Origin: an uncultured Christensenella sp.
Lineage (GTDB): Bacteria > Bacillota > Clostridia > Christensenellales > Borkfalkiaceae
Assembly: GCA_910578195.1 (NCBI GenBank)
Contig: CAJTOY010000005.1
Coordinates: forward strand, 1-64,000
DNA: 64,000 nt
Direction of reading: 5' to 3'
A model generated the notes under the pieces. The model had not been told where the DNA came from, searched no databases, and saw nothing but the letters and a program-made list of their open reading frames with translations. Both the position numbers and the translations under genes were made by a program. This document shows, one piece after another, positions 55,927-64,000 of this stretch; position 1 is the stretch's first letter; the number at the start of each line of letters is the position of its first letter.

Positions 55927-56004
55927 TAATTCGTCTCCTTGCTGAATTTGATTATATTTTAAAATATGGACTTAAATTTGTCAAATAAAACCTTGCAAAG
56001 TTGC

Positions 56005-56033
56005 TTGCCAAACTAAAACTTTTCTGTTAGAAT
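56005..56033 (+). promoter_or_regulatory. Promoter of the SRP RNA gene
   Basis: TTGCCA at 56005-56010 and TAGAAT at 56028-56033, 17-bp spacer, about 8 nt before the RNA's likely 5' end. Confidence 0.8.
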
Positions 56034-56039
56034 AACTGT

Positions 56040-56262
56040 ACTGTGCTAAGTGGGGAGTTAGCGGTGCCCTGTACCTGCAATCCGCTATAGCAGGACCGAA
56101 CGTCTTTCCCGACGGAACAAGTGGAAGGCCGCGGCATATAAGGGGTGTTGATACCAAGGTCTTATGCAACCGGACGCTGCGAACCGTGTCAGGATAGGGA
56201 TATAGCAGCACTAAACAGCTTATCCGGTGTGCCATAAGGTAGCTTTGGAGTAGCCACCTGTA
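56040..56262 (+). ncRNA. ffs: Signal recognition particle RNA, large (6S/scRNA-type)
   Basis: The Alu-domain sequence GTGCTAAGTGGGGAG, GGTGCCCTGTACCTGC and CAATCCGCTATAGCAGG matches the Bacillus scRNA. The S-domain core GTGTCAGG...ATAGCAGCACTAA near the 3' part is the Ffh-binding loop. The presence of an Alu domain marks this as the Bacillota-type long SRP RNA. 3' end approximate. Confidence 0.93.
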
Positions 56263-56320
56263 TGTTTTACGCTTCGGCTTGTTTCGGCAAAAAAGACTGC
56301 ACAGCTTTTTTCGGAAAAAT

Positions 56321-56352
56321 AACCGCCCGCATCTCTCGATGCGGGCGGTTTG
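56321..56352. terminator. Terminator between SRP RNA and ABC operon
   Basis: AACCGCCCGCATC/GATGCGGGCGGTT with a TCTC loop; serves the rightward ffs and the leftward permease gene. Confidence 0.88.
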
Positions 56353-56354
56353 AA

Positions 56355-57500
56355 TTATTTATTGAACATTATTTTTTCGCTTTTGAACATAAAGCTTAAC
56401 ACTACCACCAGCGCAACCGCCAAAACGAGGTTGGATATAAGCGCCAGCACGAAGCCGAGCGGCGGCAACGAAAATTTGAATATCGCAGACATCGCAAGCT
56501 GGCTTCCTAAAAGAGGTATCGCAAATAATCCGACCGAAGGGTTTGATAAAATCATTGACACAACGCCGAGCACGATTATAAGCATCATCAACGGAGATAT
56601 GAGCGTGCCCGCCTCTTTCACGCTTTTCGCAAACGCGGACAGTATGGAAAAAACCGAAATGACTACAAGCACGGCCGAAATTATCAGCCCGAAAATCATT
56701 GCATAGTCGCCGAAGCCGTAGCTTATCGCGAGTTCTCCTCCCGACATTCCGCCCATAAGTTTCGGCAAGGACAGTATTACTCCTATAAAACTGGATATAC
56801 CGCTGAGAAGCGCAAAGCACGAAAGGCTGATTATCTTTCCGAGCGCGAGCTGCCAGCGCTTTATGGGGGTAATGAGCATCGTTGCCATAGTTCCCCTCTC
56901 CTTTTCGCCCGCAATCGACTCGGGCGCGACTGCGACGCAGCCCGAAACCAGAAGCGCAAACATCAACATAGGCATAAAGCTTGCAAGCATCTGACCCGAA
57001 GTAGTTCGCTTGTCCGCCAAATCGCCAAGCATATCGCCGTTTATACTGAACGCGGGCCCCTTGAAGCTTTCGAGTATGCCGCATACGCTCATATAAGCGT
57101 ATTGCGAGGTTTCTTCCGCGGAGTTGTAATAAATTCTTACGTCGGGCGTGCTTTCCGTATTACCGTTTATTGCCACGTCGAAGTTCTCGGGAAAAATTAT
57201 ATACAAGTCGAGGCTGCCGTTTTCCACCTTCTCCTTGGCGTCGGCCGATGTCGTTTCCCCGTCTATTTTCAAAATCAAGTCAAGCTGCGCCGCAAGGTCC
57301 GGATTTTCGGGCATATTTTCTACGTACGCCGAAACCTTTTCGCCGACGGGCGGCGTTTTCATCATATTGGTTGCGACCGTGCCCATAATCGAATATACGG
57401 CATAAATGAGAAGTCCGGGCAAAAGCACGGTTATAATCATTCTCTTGTCCTTGAAAAAACGGGCAAATTCCTTTTTGATTATCGTAAACACGCTTTTCAT
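56355..57500 (-). CDS. ABC-2 type transporter permease (NatB-like, 381 aa)
   Basis: N-terminal TM (about 18-38), a large extracellular loop, then five more TM segments including AFALLSGISSFIGVILS, IFGLIISAVLVVISVFSILSAFA and LALISNLVLAVALVVVLSFMF. SIAGEKERGTMATMLITPIKR is the ABC-2 coupling motif. Resembles NatB Na+ exporter permeases. Overlaps the ATPase gene by 4 nt. Confidence 0.92.
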   Translation of the reverse strand: MKSVFTIIKKEFARFFKDKRMIITVLLPGLLIYAVYSIMGTVATNMMKTPPVGEKVSAYVENMPENPDLAAQLDLILKIDGETTSADAKEKVENGSLDLYIIFPENFDVAINGNTESTPDVRIYYNSAEETSQYAYMSVCGILESFKGPAFSINGDMLGDLADKRTTSGQMLASFMPMLMFALLVSGCVAVAPESIAGEKERGTMATMLITPIKRWQLALGKIISLSCFALLSGISSFIGVILSLPKLMGGMSGGELAISYGFGDYAMIFGLIISAVLVVISVFSILSAFAKSVKEAGTLISPLMMLIIVLGVVSMILSNPSVGLFAIPLLGSQLAMSAIFKFSLPPLGFVLALISNLVLAVALVVVLSFMFKSEKIMFNK

Positions 57501-58273
57501 AACTTAGCTCCCGTAACATTTTCGTACAGCTCGAAGAAGGTGTCTTCGAGGTTTTTCTCGCTTGTGAGGTTTGCAAGGGTGTCTATCGCGACAAGCTTGC
57601 CGTCGATAATTATTCCCACGCGGTCGCAAAGCTTTTCGACAAGGCTGAAAATGTGAGTCGAAAGTATGATAGTCTTACCTTGCGCGCGCAGCTCCTCCAA
57701 AAAGTCGGTCACAACCTTTGCCGTGAGCACGTCGAGCCCGTTCGTCGGCTCGTCGAAAATGACAAAATCGGGGTCGTGCACGATAGATATTACGAGCGAA
57801 ACCTTCTGCTTCATACCCGTGGAAAGGTTGGCAAGCTTCACCTCGGCAAATCTGTCTATGCCGAATTTTTCAAACAGTTCCCGCTTGCGCGCGTCGCGCA
57901 CAGATTTTTCCATGCCGTACAGCTCGCTGAAAAAGTCGAAAAGATAGTTCGGCGTAAAGAAATCTTCGAGCTTTAACTCGCTTGTGAGAAAGCCTATTCC
58001 GTGACGGACGGCTTCCTCTTCGGTAATTATGCTGTGACCGCTTATAAACGCGTCGCCGCTGTCGGGCTCAATCAGGGTTGCAAGCATTCTCAGCGTTGTG
58101 GTTTTGCCCGCACCGTTGGGTCCGAGCAAACCGAAAATTTCGCCGCGGTATGCGGTAAAGGAAAGGTTGTCCACAGCCACCTTTACTTTTTGCGACGTCT
58201 TTTCAAGCTTTTGTTGCTTTCTCGAAAGATTGAACGTTTTCCTCAGTCCTTCTACTTTGAGTATTTCTTCCAT
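57497..58273 (-). CDS. ABC transporter ATPase (NatA-like, 258 aa)
   Basis: Walker A GPNGAGKTT (about 51-59), Q-loop in FLTSELKLEDF, signature LSTGMKQKVSL, Walker B FVIFDEPTNGLDVL and H-loop STHIF are all present. Partner of the ABC-2 permease, first gene of the operon. Could export Na+ or a drug. Confidence 0.96.
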   Translation of the reverse strand: MEEILKVEGLRKTFNLSRKQQKLEKTSQKVKVAVDNLSFTAYRGEIFGLLGPNGAGKTTTLRMLATLIEPDSGDAFISGHSIITEEEAVRHGIGFLTSELKLEDFFTPNYLFDFFSELYGMEKSVRDARKRELFEKFGIDRFAEVKLANLSTGMKQKVSLVISIVHDPDFVIFDEPTNGLDVLTAKVVTDFLEELRAQGKTIILSTHIFSLVEKLCDRVGIIIDGKLVAIDTLANLTSEKNLEDTFFELYENVTGAKL

Positions 58274-58360
58274 TTAATTTCTCCGCATAAAGTATTCCAA
58301 AATATTATACCCCCCCCCCGCAAAAATTTGTCAAGGGATTTTAGGGGGATTTTTTGAGAA

Positions 58361-58384
58361 AAAAAAGGGCCGAAAAAGCCCTTT
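58361..58384. terminator. Terminator near uppP
   Basis: AAAGGGC-CGAAAAA-GCCCTTT flanked by A- and T-runs, just past the uppP stop codon (read on the minus strand). A run of nine C at about 58310-58320 lies in the adjacent gap. Confidence 0.8.
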
Positions 58385-58392
58385 GATTTTTA

Positions 58393-59214
58393 TTAATTGA
58401 CCCCGAACAATCCGCAGCACTGCAATACAACGCAAGTTATCGCCAAAAGCACGAGATATAAGCTGAACCATTTATAATTCGCCTTTTTAATTACTTTAAG
58501 CATAACTTTTACGGCAAACAACCCGACAAGCGCCGAGATTATGAAGCCGAGCGCGATACACCAGCCGTAAACCGAACCGTTTGTCGCAAAATCTTCCTGT
58601 ATTTCGCCGTTTATAAGCCCTTTCAAAAGCGAGAATGCGAAACTTCCGAGTATTACGGGAATACTCATAAGGAAGGAAAACTTTGCAACCTCGTCCGCCG
58701 AGCCGCCCGCAAGCGAGCCCGCGCAGATTGTGGATCCGCTTCGCGAAATTCCGGGAAGCACCGCCACCGCTTGCGCCAAGCCCATAGGAATAACCGTGCG
58801 CCAGCACAAGGGAAGCGTATTTTCTCTGCGTTTTACAACCATTTCGGTTGCGAAAAGCACCGACGCGGTTATCGTGAAGAATACCGCGAGCAATACTCCT
58901 ATATAGGCAAAGCTTTGCCCCATTTCGTCGATTATATCTTCGAGTAAAAATCCGACTATCGCCGCGGGAATTGACGCGAGCACCAAAAAACCAAGATTTT
59001 TGAAGGGTTTTTTGAATAAGCCGATAATATCCTTCCAGAATACCGCGCACACGGCGACCAGAGTGCCGAGGTGAAGTATTATGTTGAAGAACAGCCCCCC
59101 CTCCTCAACGCCGAATATGCGTTGGAAAAAGACGAGATGCCCGCTCGAAGATACCGGTAAAAATTCAGTTAGTCCTTGAACGAAGCCGAGGACGATAGCT
59201 TGCCAAATTTCCAT
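58393..59214 (-). CDS. uppP: Undecaprenyl-diphosphatase
   Basis: Recycles the lipid carrier of peptidoglycan synthesis and confers bacitracin tolerance. Active-site motifs EFLPVSSSGHL (about 17-27) and PGISRSGSTI (about 155-164) and eight predicted membrane helices. Length 273 aa is typical of BacA/UppP. Start ATG overlaps the stop of the lipoprotein gene upstream. Confidence 0.96.
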   Translation of the reverse strand: MEIWQAIVLGFVQGLTEFLPVSSSGHLVFFQRIFGVEEGGLFFNIILHLGTLVAVCAVFWKDIIGLFKKPFKNLGFLVLASIPAAIVGFLLEDIIDEMGQSFAYIGVLLAVFFTITASVLFATEMVVKRRENTLPLCWRTVIPMGLAQAVAVLPGISRSGSTICAGSLAGGSADEVAKFSFLMSIPVILGSFAFSLLKGLINGEIQEDFATNGSVYGWCIALGFIISALVGLFAVKVMLKVIKKANYKWFSLYLVLLAITCVVLQCCGLFGVN

Positions 59215-61394
59215 TAATCGCCTAAATCAAGTAAATTCTGATATCTTGACTGATATTTTACAACCGTTATGTGGTCGCCCGTTTCCTTGCCGAAATCGCT
59301 TATGATTTTGTCTCTGCGATTTGTGGTAACGTCGGCGAGGTCGGTACTTTTCAGCCATTCGTAGAAAAGATTTTCAAAAGTGCCCTCAACTTCGACGTTG
59401 TTCGCCCAGTCGGGAGTGTAGACAACGCCGTCCGTACCGAAATCGAACGCATAGGTTACATATATAAGGTGCCAGCCGTAGTCGCCCGCGCAGACCGTGA
59501 ACGAGCCTTCGCCGCTTGCTACGGCAAGCTTAGCCGCGTACTCGAATTCTTTGATATAGCTCGTATTATAAGCCGAAACGGAATAGCCGACGTATTGCGA
59601 CAGAACGCCCGTATCGGTCGTGTATGCGAACTGCAATTCGTTGACCGCGCTCATCGCCTCGTATTGCTTGGTCTTGGAATTCATTAAATCGGACTTTTTG
59701 AACTCGCCGAAGTCGACCTTGCCCGAAGCGTAAAGGAATTTGGAATAATCGATTTCCTTTTTGTCCGCGTCTTTGTAGAAGTCGGTTTGGTTATAGTACG
59801 CCGTGTTGCCTTGCTCGGGAGTGTATTTATTGTCGAATTCAACGTAATCGCCGCCGAGCACATAGTTAATATATGCCGAGAATTCTTTAAGCATTCCGTC
59901 AATCGTAAGCTCGTTGCCGATAAGCGTGTAGCTTCCGTTGTCGTTCTCGTAGACGCTACCGTTGTATGAATATCTTCCGTCGTAGGCTTGAAGCTTTTTG
60001 TATCTTCCGCCCTCCGCGCTGTCGGCAAGGTGTCCCTCGAAGAAGAGATAATCTCTGCCGCTGTTCTTGCCGTAATAGTCGGCTGTATACTTGCTTTCCT
60101 CGGCTTTCGCGTTGAAGCTGTAATTCTTTTCACCGTTGAACCACGCCGAACGCTGGTCCTCGGTCTTGATGTTTCTTAAAAGATTGTTTCTTTCGATGTA
60201 GTAGGAGTTGTCGTCCTTGTTCGCTTCCTTAATCTTAGTCAGTTCGGCAAGCTGTGCGCTCTGCTTTGCATTATAGGGAAGAAGGATATTGTAAACATAG
60301 CCGAATTTGGCAAGGTTCTTGCCGTCGTAGTCAGCCCAGTCGCTTTCGTCCGTTTTGGGGTTGTAAAGTATGAACGACGTCGACGACATACTGCCCATAG
60401 CCGTATCGAACGCGGAAGAGGTCTTGTAAGACTTTTTCTGGTCGCCGAGCATTTTGCCGTAAACGTCCGCGGTGTATTCGTAGTTGTTGTCTGTAAGAAG
60501 GGTTTCCCTCTGCTCCTCGTAAAGTTCGTAATACTTGTTTACGACGCGCGATTCGAGCTGGGATACGAACTCCGACTGAATATAGCCGAGCTTTAAAACG
60601 TCGGTAAGGACTTCCGATTCGCCGTCGCCTATAAGGTCGTTGGCGCGGAGATTATCCAAGAAAGCGTTGTACGCCTTAATTCTCGTTACGCGGGTAGTAC
60701 CGTCGAGCTTGTCCTCCTGATATTTGCCGCTTTGTCCGATAAGATAGCCCTCGAAGCCCGTATACACGTTGTAATCGAGCTTGCCGTCCTTTACGGGATA
60801 ATAGTCGTCCTGCTCTGCGTCGAGGTTGGTGGGCGTGGTGCGCTTGTCGGTACCCGTATATCCGTCCTCTTCCTCGATTACCTTCTTTTCGTAAGAGTCG
60901 ATTGCCGAGTTCAGCGACGAATAGAGTTTATAGGTCGCATACTCGACGTCGTCATCGTCGAGAAGATATTTATACTTTTCGACTTCGGTCGTCTTGGACT
61001 TGAAGGTTTCGAGCGCGTTCGGCTCCGTCTTACTCTTCTCGCCGATAAGATAAAGGGTCGCGTACTGCGTAAGCACCGCGTTGTCTATGAGCGAGTCCAA
61101 AAGCATATTGAACGTATCCGCGTACGAATAGCCGTACTGCGTGACGTAGGTCGAGCCCACGTTGATAAAATAGGACACCAAATCCCTCTTTTCTATCGAG
61201 GAAACGGTAATTGCGTCCTTGTACGCTTCGAGACCGCTGTCGCCGAATACGTCGGAATTTCTGATATCTACGGTTGCGATTTCCTGCGCCATATCCGCCA
61301 TGCTGTTTTTTGATACCAAAGAACAACCGCCGAGGGTTGCCGATAAGGTAATACACGACGCCAGAACGGCTACCGCTAATGTTTTTTTCTTCAT
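59214..61394 (-). CDS. PrsA/SurA-like lipoprotein foldase (726 aa)
   Basis: Start at 61394, AGGAGA upstream; lipoprotein signal MKKKTLAVAVLASCITLSATLGGC. It contains a SurA/PrsA-like helical N-domain with long polar linkers and near the C-terminus (about 660-690) a peptidyl-prolyl-isomerase-type segment FTVCAGDYGWHLIYVTYAFD. At 726 aa it is more than twice the size of Bacillus PrsA, with large insertions rich in Tyr, Lys and Asp. Likely a surface chaperone for secreted proteins. Confidence 0.7.
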   Translation of the reverse strand: MKKKTLAVAVLASCITLSATLGGCSLVSKNSMADMAQEIATVDIRNSDVFGDSGLEAYKDAITVSSIEKRDLVSYFINVGSTYVTQYGYSYADTFNMLLDSLIDNAVLTQYATLYLIGEKSKTEPNALETFKSKTTEVEKYKYLLDDDDVEYATYKLYSSLNSAIDSYEKKVIEEEDGYTGTDKRTTPTNLDAEQDDYYPVKDGKLDYNVYTGFEGYLIGQSGKYQEDKLDGTTRVTRIKAYNAFLDNLRANDLIGDGESEVLTDVLKLGYIQSEFVSQLESRVVNKYYELYEEQRETLLTDNNYEYTADVYGKMLGDQKKSYKTSSAFDTAMGSMSSTSFILYNPKTDESDWADYDGKNLAKFGYVYNILLPYNAKQSAQLAELTKIKEANKDDNSYYIERNNLLRNIKTEDQRSAWFNGEKNYSFNAKAEESKYTADYYGKNSGRDYLFFEGHLADSAEGGRYKKLQAYDGRYSYNGSVYENDNGSYTLIGNELTIDGMLKEFSAYINYVLGGDYVEFDNKYTPEQGNTAYYNQTDFYKDADKKEIDYSKFLYASGKVDFGEFKKSDLMNSKTKQYEAMSAVNELQFAYTTDTGVLSQYVGYSVSAYNTSYIKEFEYAAKLAVASGEGSFTVCAGDYGWHLIYVTYAFDFGTDGVVYTPDWANNVEVEGTFENLFYEWLKSTDLADVTTNRRDKIISDFGKETGDHITVVKYQSRYQNLLDLGD

Positions 61395-61482
61395 AACGTT
61401 ATCTCCTGCCTTAAAAGGCGATAATATACCAAACACAATTATATTATATTTGCGCGGTTTAGGCAAATCATTTTAAAGGTAT

Positions 61483-64000
61483 TTATTCAAAACTTAAAGC
61501 AAATTTCAAAAATTTTGTCATTTTGAGCATCGTTTTCGCGGGGTTGGAGTTGGGCGGAAAGATAACAAGCGGCGCTTTCGCCATAGACAGCTTCACCTGC
61601 CCCTCGTACTTGTCGAGTGCGGCGGTAAGCCTTTTATCCTTCAACGAGTTTATGGACGGCAGTTCGAGCGAGCCCTCGGTGCTGTCTACGGTTATTTTGC
61701 GCACATTGAATTTCGCCGCGTAGGACTTCAACACCGCGATTATGAGAAGGTTCAATACCTCGTCGGGCATGGGTCCGTAATTGTCCTCTATCGAAAGGCA
61801 AACCCGCTTGTAGTCGTCCACCGTTCTTATTTCGGCTATCTGCTTGTAGCAGTCCATTCTGCCCGCGTTAGACTCGATATACCCCTCGGGTATATATGCG
61901 GTCGCCTTCAAGTCGAGCTCCGCCGAGAACTGGCTTTCGCCCGTGAGCTCCTCCTTCAAAAGTTTGGAGTACAATTCGTAGCCGACCTTGTCCATATGCC
62001 CGTGCTGTTCGGCGCCGAGCACGTTGCCCGCGCCGCGTATTTCCAAATCGCGCATTGCAACCTTGAAGCCCGAGCCGAGCTCGGTAAACTGCATTATTGC
62101 TTTCAGCCTTTCAGCCGCGTCCGAGGTTAAAACCTTTTCGGGCTTGAACGTGAAATAAGCTTGCGCTAAGCGTGAGCCTCTGCCCACTCTGCCGCGGAGC
62201 TGGTAAAGCTGGGAAATGCCGAGGCGGTCGGAATCGATAACTATAATCGTGTTGGCGTTGGGAAGGTCGATTCCGTTTTCGATTATCGTCGTGGTTACAA
62301 GTATGTTTTTATCGCCGCGGTAGAACGCGAACACGCTGTTTTCGAGGACGTCTCTGTCCATTCTGCCGTGCGCGTAGCACACTTTGCCCTCTGGGATAAT
62401 TTCCGCTATTCTGCCCGCAAACGACGAAATTGTTTCAACTCTGTTGTAGAGTATGAATACCTGTCCGCCGCGCGAAAGCTCCCTTATGCACGCGTCGCGA
62501 ATAAGCGTTTCGGTTTCCTCGACGACGTAGGTCTGGACGGGCAGTCTCTTCTGCGGGGGTGTGTTTATCGTGCTTATGTCCCTTATCCCCGCAAGCGACA
62601 TATGTAATGTACGCGGTATGGGCGTCGCGGTCATAGTGAGGCAGTCGACGTCGTTTTTAACGTGTTTTATTTTTTCCTTGTGTTCGACGCCGAAGCGCTG
62701 TTCCTCGTCGAGCACCAAAAGTCCGAGGTCGTAGAACCTAACGTCGTTCGACAACAGTCTGTGCGTGCCGATAATAAAATCTATGTCGCCGTTTGCGAGC
62801 CGCTTCAAGGTTTCGGCTTGCTGTTTGGGAGTTTTGAAGCGGTTAAGTTTTTCAACGGTTACGCCGAAGTCCTTAAACCTTTCTACTGCGGTATTGTAAT
62901 GCTGTTCGGACAAGACCGTTCCGGGGCACATAAGCGCGGCTTGTTTGCCGCCCAGCACGCACTGATACACGGCGCGGAGCGCGACCTCGGTTTTGCCGTA
63001 GCCGACGTCGCCGCACAGAAGGCGGTCCATCACCTTTTCCGAGCACATGTCGGCCTTGATTTCCTCTATGGATACGAGCTGGTCGGGGGTTTCCTCGTAG
63101 GAGAACGCGTCCTCGAACTCCTGCATCATAACCGAGTGTTCGGGGAAGCAAAAACCCTTCTTTTCGGTGCGCTCGGCGTAAAGCTGTTTCAAGTCGAACG
63201 CGAGCTCGCGTATCGAGCGCTTGACCCTCTCCTTTACCCTATCGAATTCGGCGCCTCCTATCTTCGACAGCGAGGGATTGGTTTCGCCGACGTATTTGGA
63301 CAGTACGTCCATTTGCTCGACGGGCACATACAGCACGTCGCCGCCCTTGTATTCGAGCGCGACATACTCCTTAATTCCGTCGGTGGTCTCTATTTTTTTT
63401 GTGCCCGTTATTCTGCCTATGCCGTGCTTTTCGTGGACGGCATAGTCGCCTATTTCGGGCGCGGTGAACATATCCCCGCGTTTTTTGCGTATACGCTTTG
63501 TGGTTACCTTGGTGTATAAGTCCGAGCTGCCCAAAATTACGAGCTTGCTTTCGTGGACGATTAGTCCGTGCGGCATTTCCGCCGAAGTTATCGACACGCC
63601 GTGAAGGGCTTCGAGCCTGTCCGGCAAGGGATAGACGGGCAGATATTCGTCGCCAAGTATTTCGGAAAGCTTTTCGCTGCGCTGAATTCCGCCCGTATAT
63701 ATCAGTATGCGGTAGCCGTTAGACAGCCAGTTTTTGACGTCGGTTATAAGCTGCGGCATTGCGTTCAGATACGACGGCGCGGGCGACGACGTGAAATTGT
63801 AAGTTCTCAGCGGTTTGAAAAACTGCGTGCCCGAAGTAAACGTCTGCACCGCCATCGAGCGGTATTTGCTAAAATTCTCTGTAAGCGTCTGCGGAGAGAG
63901 AAGCTGCCCGGCGGAAAAATCGAACGCTTCGCCCCCCTTTTTAAGCTCGCGCACGCGCTCGCCATGTTCCTTGTATACGCCGTTCAGTCTGTCGTTAATC
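61483..64000 (-). CDS. mfd: Transcription-repair coupling factor Mfd (N-terminus outside window)
   Basis: Removes RNA polymerase stalled at DNA damage and recruits UvrA. The visible part has the RNAP-interacting domain (YAVHEKHGIGRI...GGDVLYVPVEQMD), Walker A region CGDVGYGKTEVALRA, DEEQRFG, TATPIPRTLHMSL, the helicase core TTTIIENGIDLPNAN and a C-terminal TRCF domain (GAGNVLGAEQHGHMDKVG). The frame is open to the window edge, so about 300 N-terminal residues lie beyond 64,000. Confidence 0.97.
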   Translation of the reverse strand, partial: INDRLNGVYKEHGERVRELKKGGEAFDFSAGQLLSPQTLTENFSKYRSMAVQTFTSGTQFFKPLRTYNFTSSPAPSYLNAMPQLITDVKNWLSNGYRILIYTGGIQRSEKLSEILGDEYLPVYPLPDRLEALHGVSITSAEMPHGLIVHESKLVILGSSDLYTKVTTKRIRKKRGDMFTAPEIGDYAVHEKHGIGRITGTKKIETTDGIKEYVALEYKGGDVLYVPVEQMDVLSKYVGETNPSLSKIGGAEFDRVKERVKRSIRELAFDLKQLYAERTEKKGFCFPEHSVMMQEFEDAFSYEETPDQLVSIEEIKADMCSEKVMDRLLCGDVGYGKTEVALRAVYQCVLGGKQAALMCPGTVLSEQHYNTAVERFKDFGVTVEKLNRFKTPKQQAETLKRLANGDIDFIIGTHRLLSNDVRFYDLGLLVLDEEQRFGVEHKEKIKHVKNDVDCLTMTATPIPRTLHMSLAGIRDISTINTPPQKRLPVQTYVVEETETLIRDACIRELSRGGQVFILYNRVETISSFAGRIAEIIPEGKVCYAHGRMDRDVLENSVFAFYRGDKNILVTTTIIENGIDLPNANTIIVIDSDRLGISQLYQLRGRVGRGSRLAQAYFTFKPEKVLTSDAAERLKAIMQFTELGSGFKVAMRDLEIRGAGNVLGAEQHGHMDKVGYELYSKLLKEELTGESQFSAELDLKATAYIPEGYIESNAGRMDCYKQIAEIRTVDDYKRVCLSIEDNYGPMPDEVLNLLIIAVLKSYAAKFNVRKITVDSTEGSLELPSINSLKDKRLTAALDKYEGQVKLSMAKAPLVIFPPNSNPAKTMLKMTKFLKFALSFE

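Noticed and set aside
59214..61466. Upstream start at 61466 for the large lipoprotein.
   Set aside because: The start at 61394 has a good ribosome binding site and gives a proper lipoprotein signal peptide.

Overview
The window has two parts that meet near position 37,300. Positions 1 to about 37,300 are the right-hand part of a large integrated mobile element, most likely a big temperate phage or phage-derived element. Almost every gene is on the plus strand and tightly packed. There are 13 tRNA genes, many small phage-type hypothetical proteins, and at the right edge an excisionase-like protein and a tyrosine integrase. No capsid, portal, terminase or tail gene is visible, so any structural module must lie left of the window. 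Positions 37,368 to 64,000 are ordinary chromosome of a Bacillota/Clostridia-type bacterium: tmcAL, RNase P RNA, pyruvate kinase, uvrBA, a two-component system, an SRP RNA with an Alu domain, Mrp, an ABC-2 exporter, uppP, a PrsA-like foldase and a partial mfd. An uncultured gut clostridium is my inference; the exact lineage cannot be read from this sequence.

Layout of the element. 1-235: four copies of a 59-bp tandem repeat. 245-1480: mostly non-coding, hairpin-rich DNA with three copies of a structured motif that carries an anti-Shine-Dalgarno-like loop. 1.2-6.7 kb: small phage-type genes and an RlmN-like radical SAM enzyme. 6.8-9.1 kb: a cluster of small structured RNAs sharing an ACAGCAA box, two of them shaped like tRNAs with an oversized middle arm, directly before a Ro60-like (TROVE/DUF2828 plus vWA) protein. 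9.25-12.95 kb: a ubiquitin-like conjugation cassette (small Ubl, E2-like, JAMM protease, E1/ThiF). 13.2-15.4 kb: a retron/group-II-type reverse transcriptase followed by RNase HI. 15.4-22.2 kb: small genes plus an RNA-repair set (kinase-HD, nucleotidyltransferase, PP2A-type phosphatase). 20.4-25.5 kb: tRNA genes, a stand-alone tmRNA-like tRNA domain of only 80 nt, and a tRNA-like RNA with no D-arm. 25.5-29.7 kb: an NAD operon (nicotinamidase, PRPP-synthetase-like, NAMPT-like, macro domain, NadE). 29.8-37.3 kb: small genes, an Rnl5-type RNA ligase, MazF and three tyrosine-recombinase-like genes.

How it fits together (inference). Much of this region acts on RNA or on NAD. The tRNAs plus kinase, phosphatase and ligase could restore tRNAs cut by host anticodon nucleases. 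The PRPP-synthetase-like/NAMPT-like pair matches the layout of the phage NAD+ reconstitution pathway NARP1, which rebuilds NAD+ from ADP-ribose and nicotinamide. The Ro-like protein with its candidate Y RNAs, next to a ubiquitin-like cassette, would be an RNA-protein quality-control or counter-defence module.

The most novel material is non-coding. Two further structured RNA families each occur three times in the element. One is a 180-245 nt RNA with a closing stem and a pseudoknot whose helices covary. The other is a 5'-leader element 260-320 nt upstream of a start codon. I do not recognise either as a named family.
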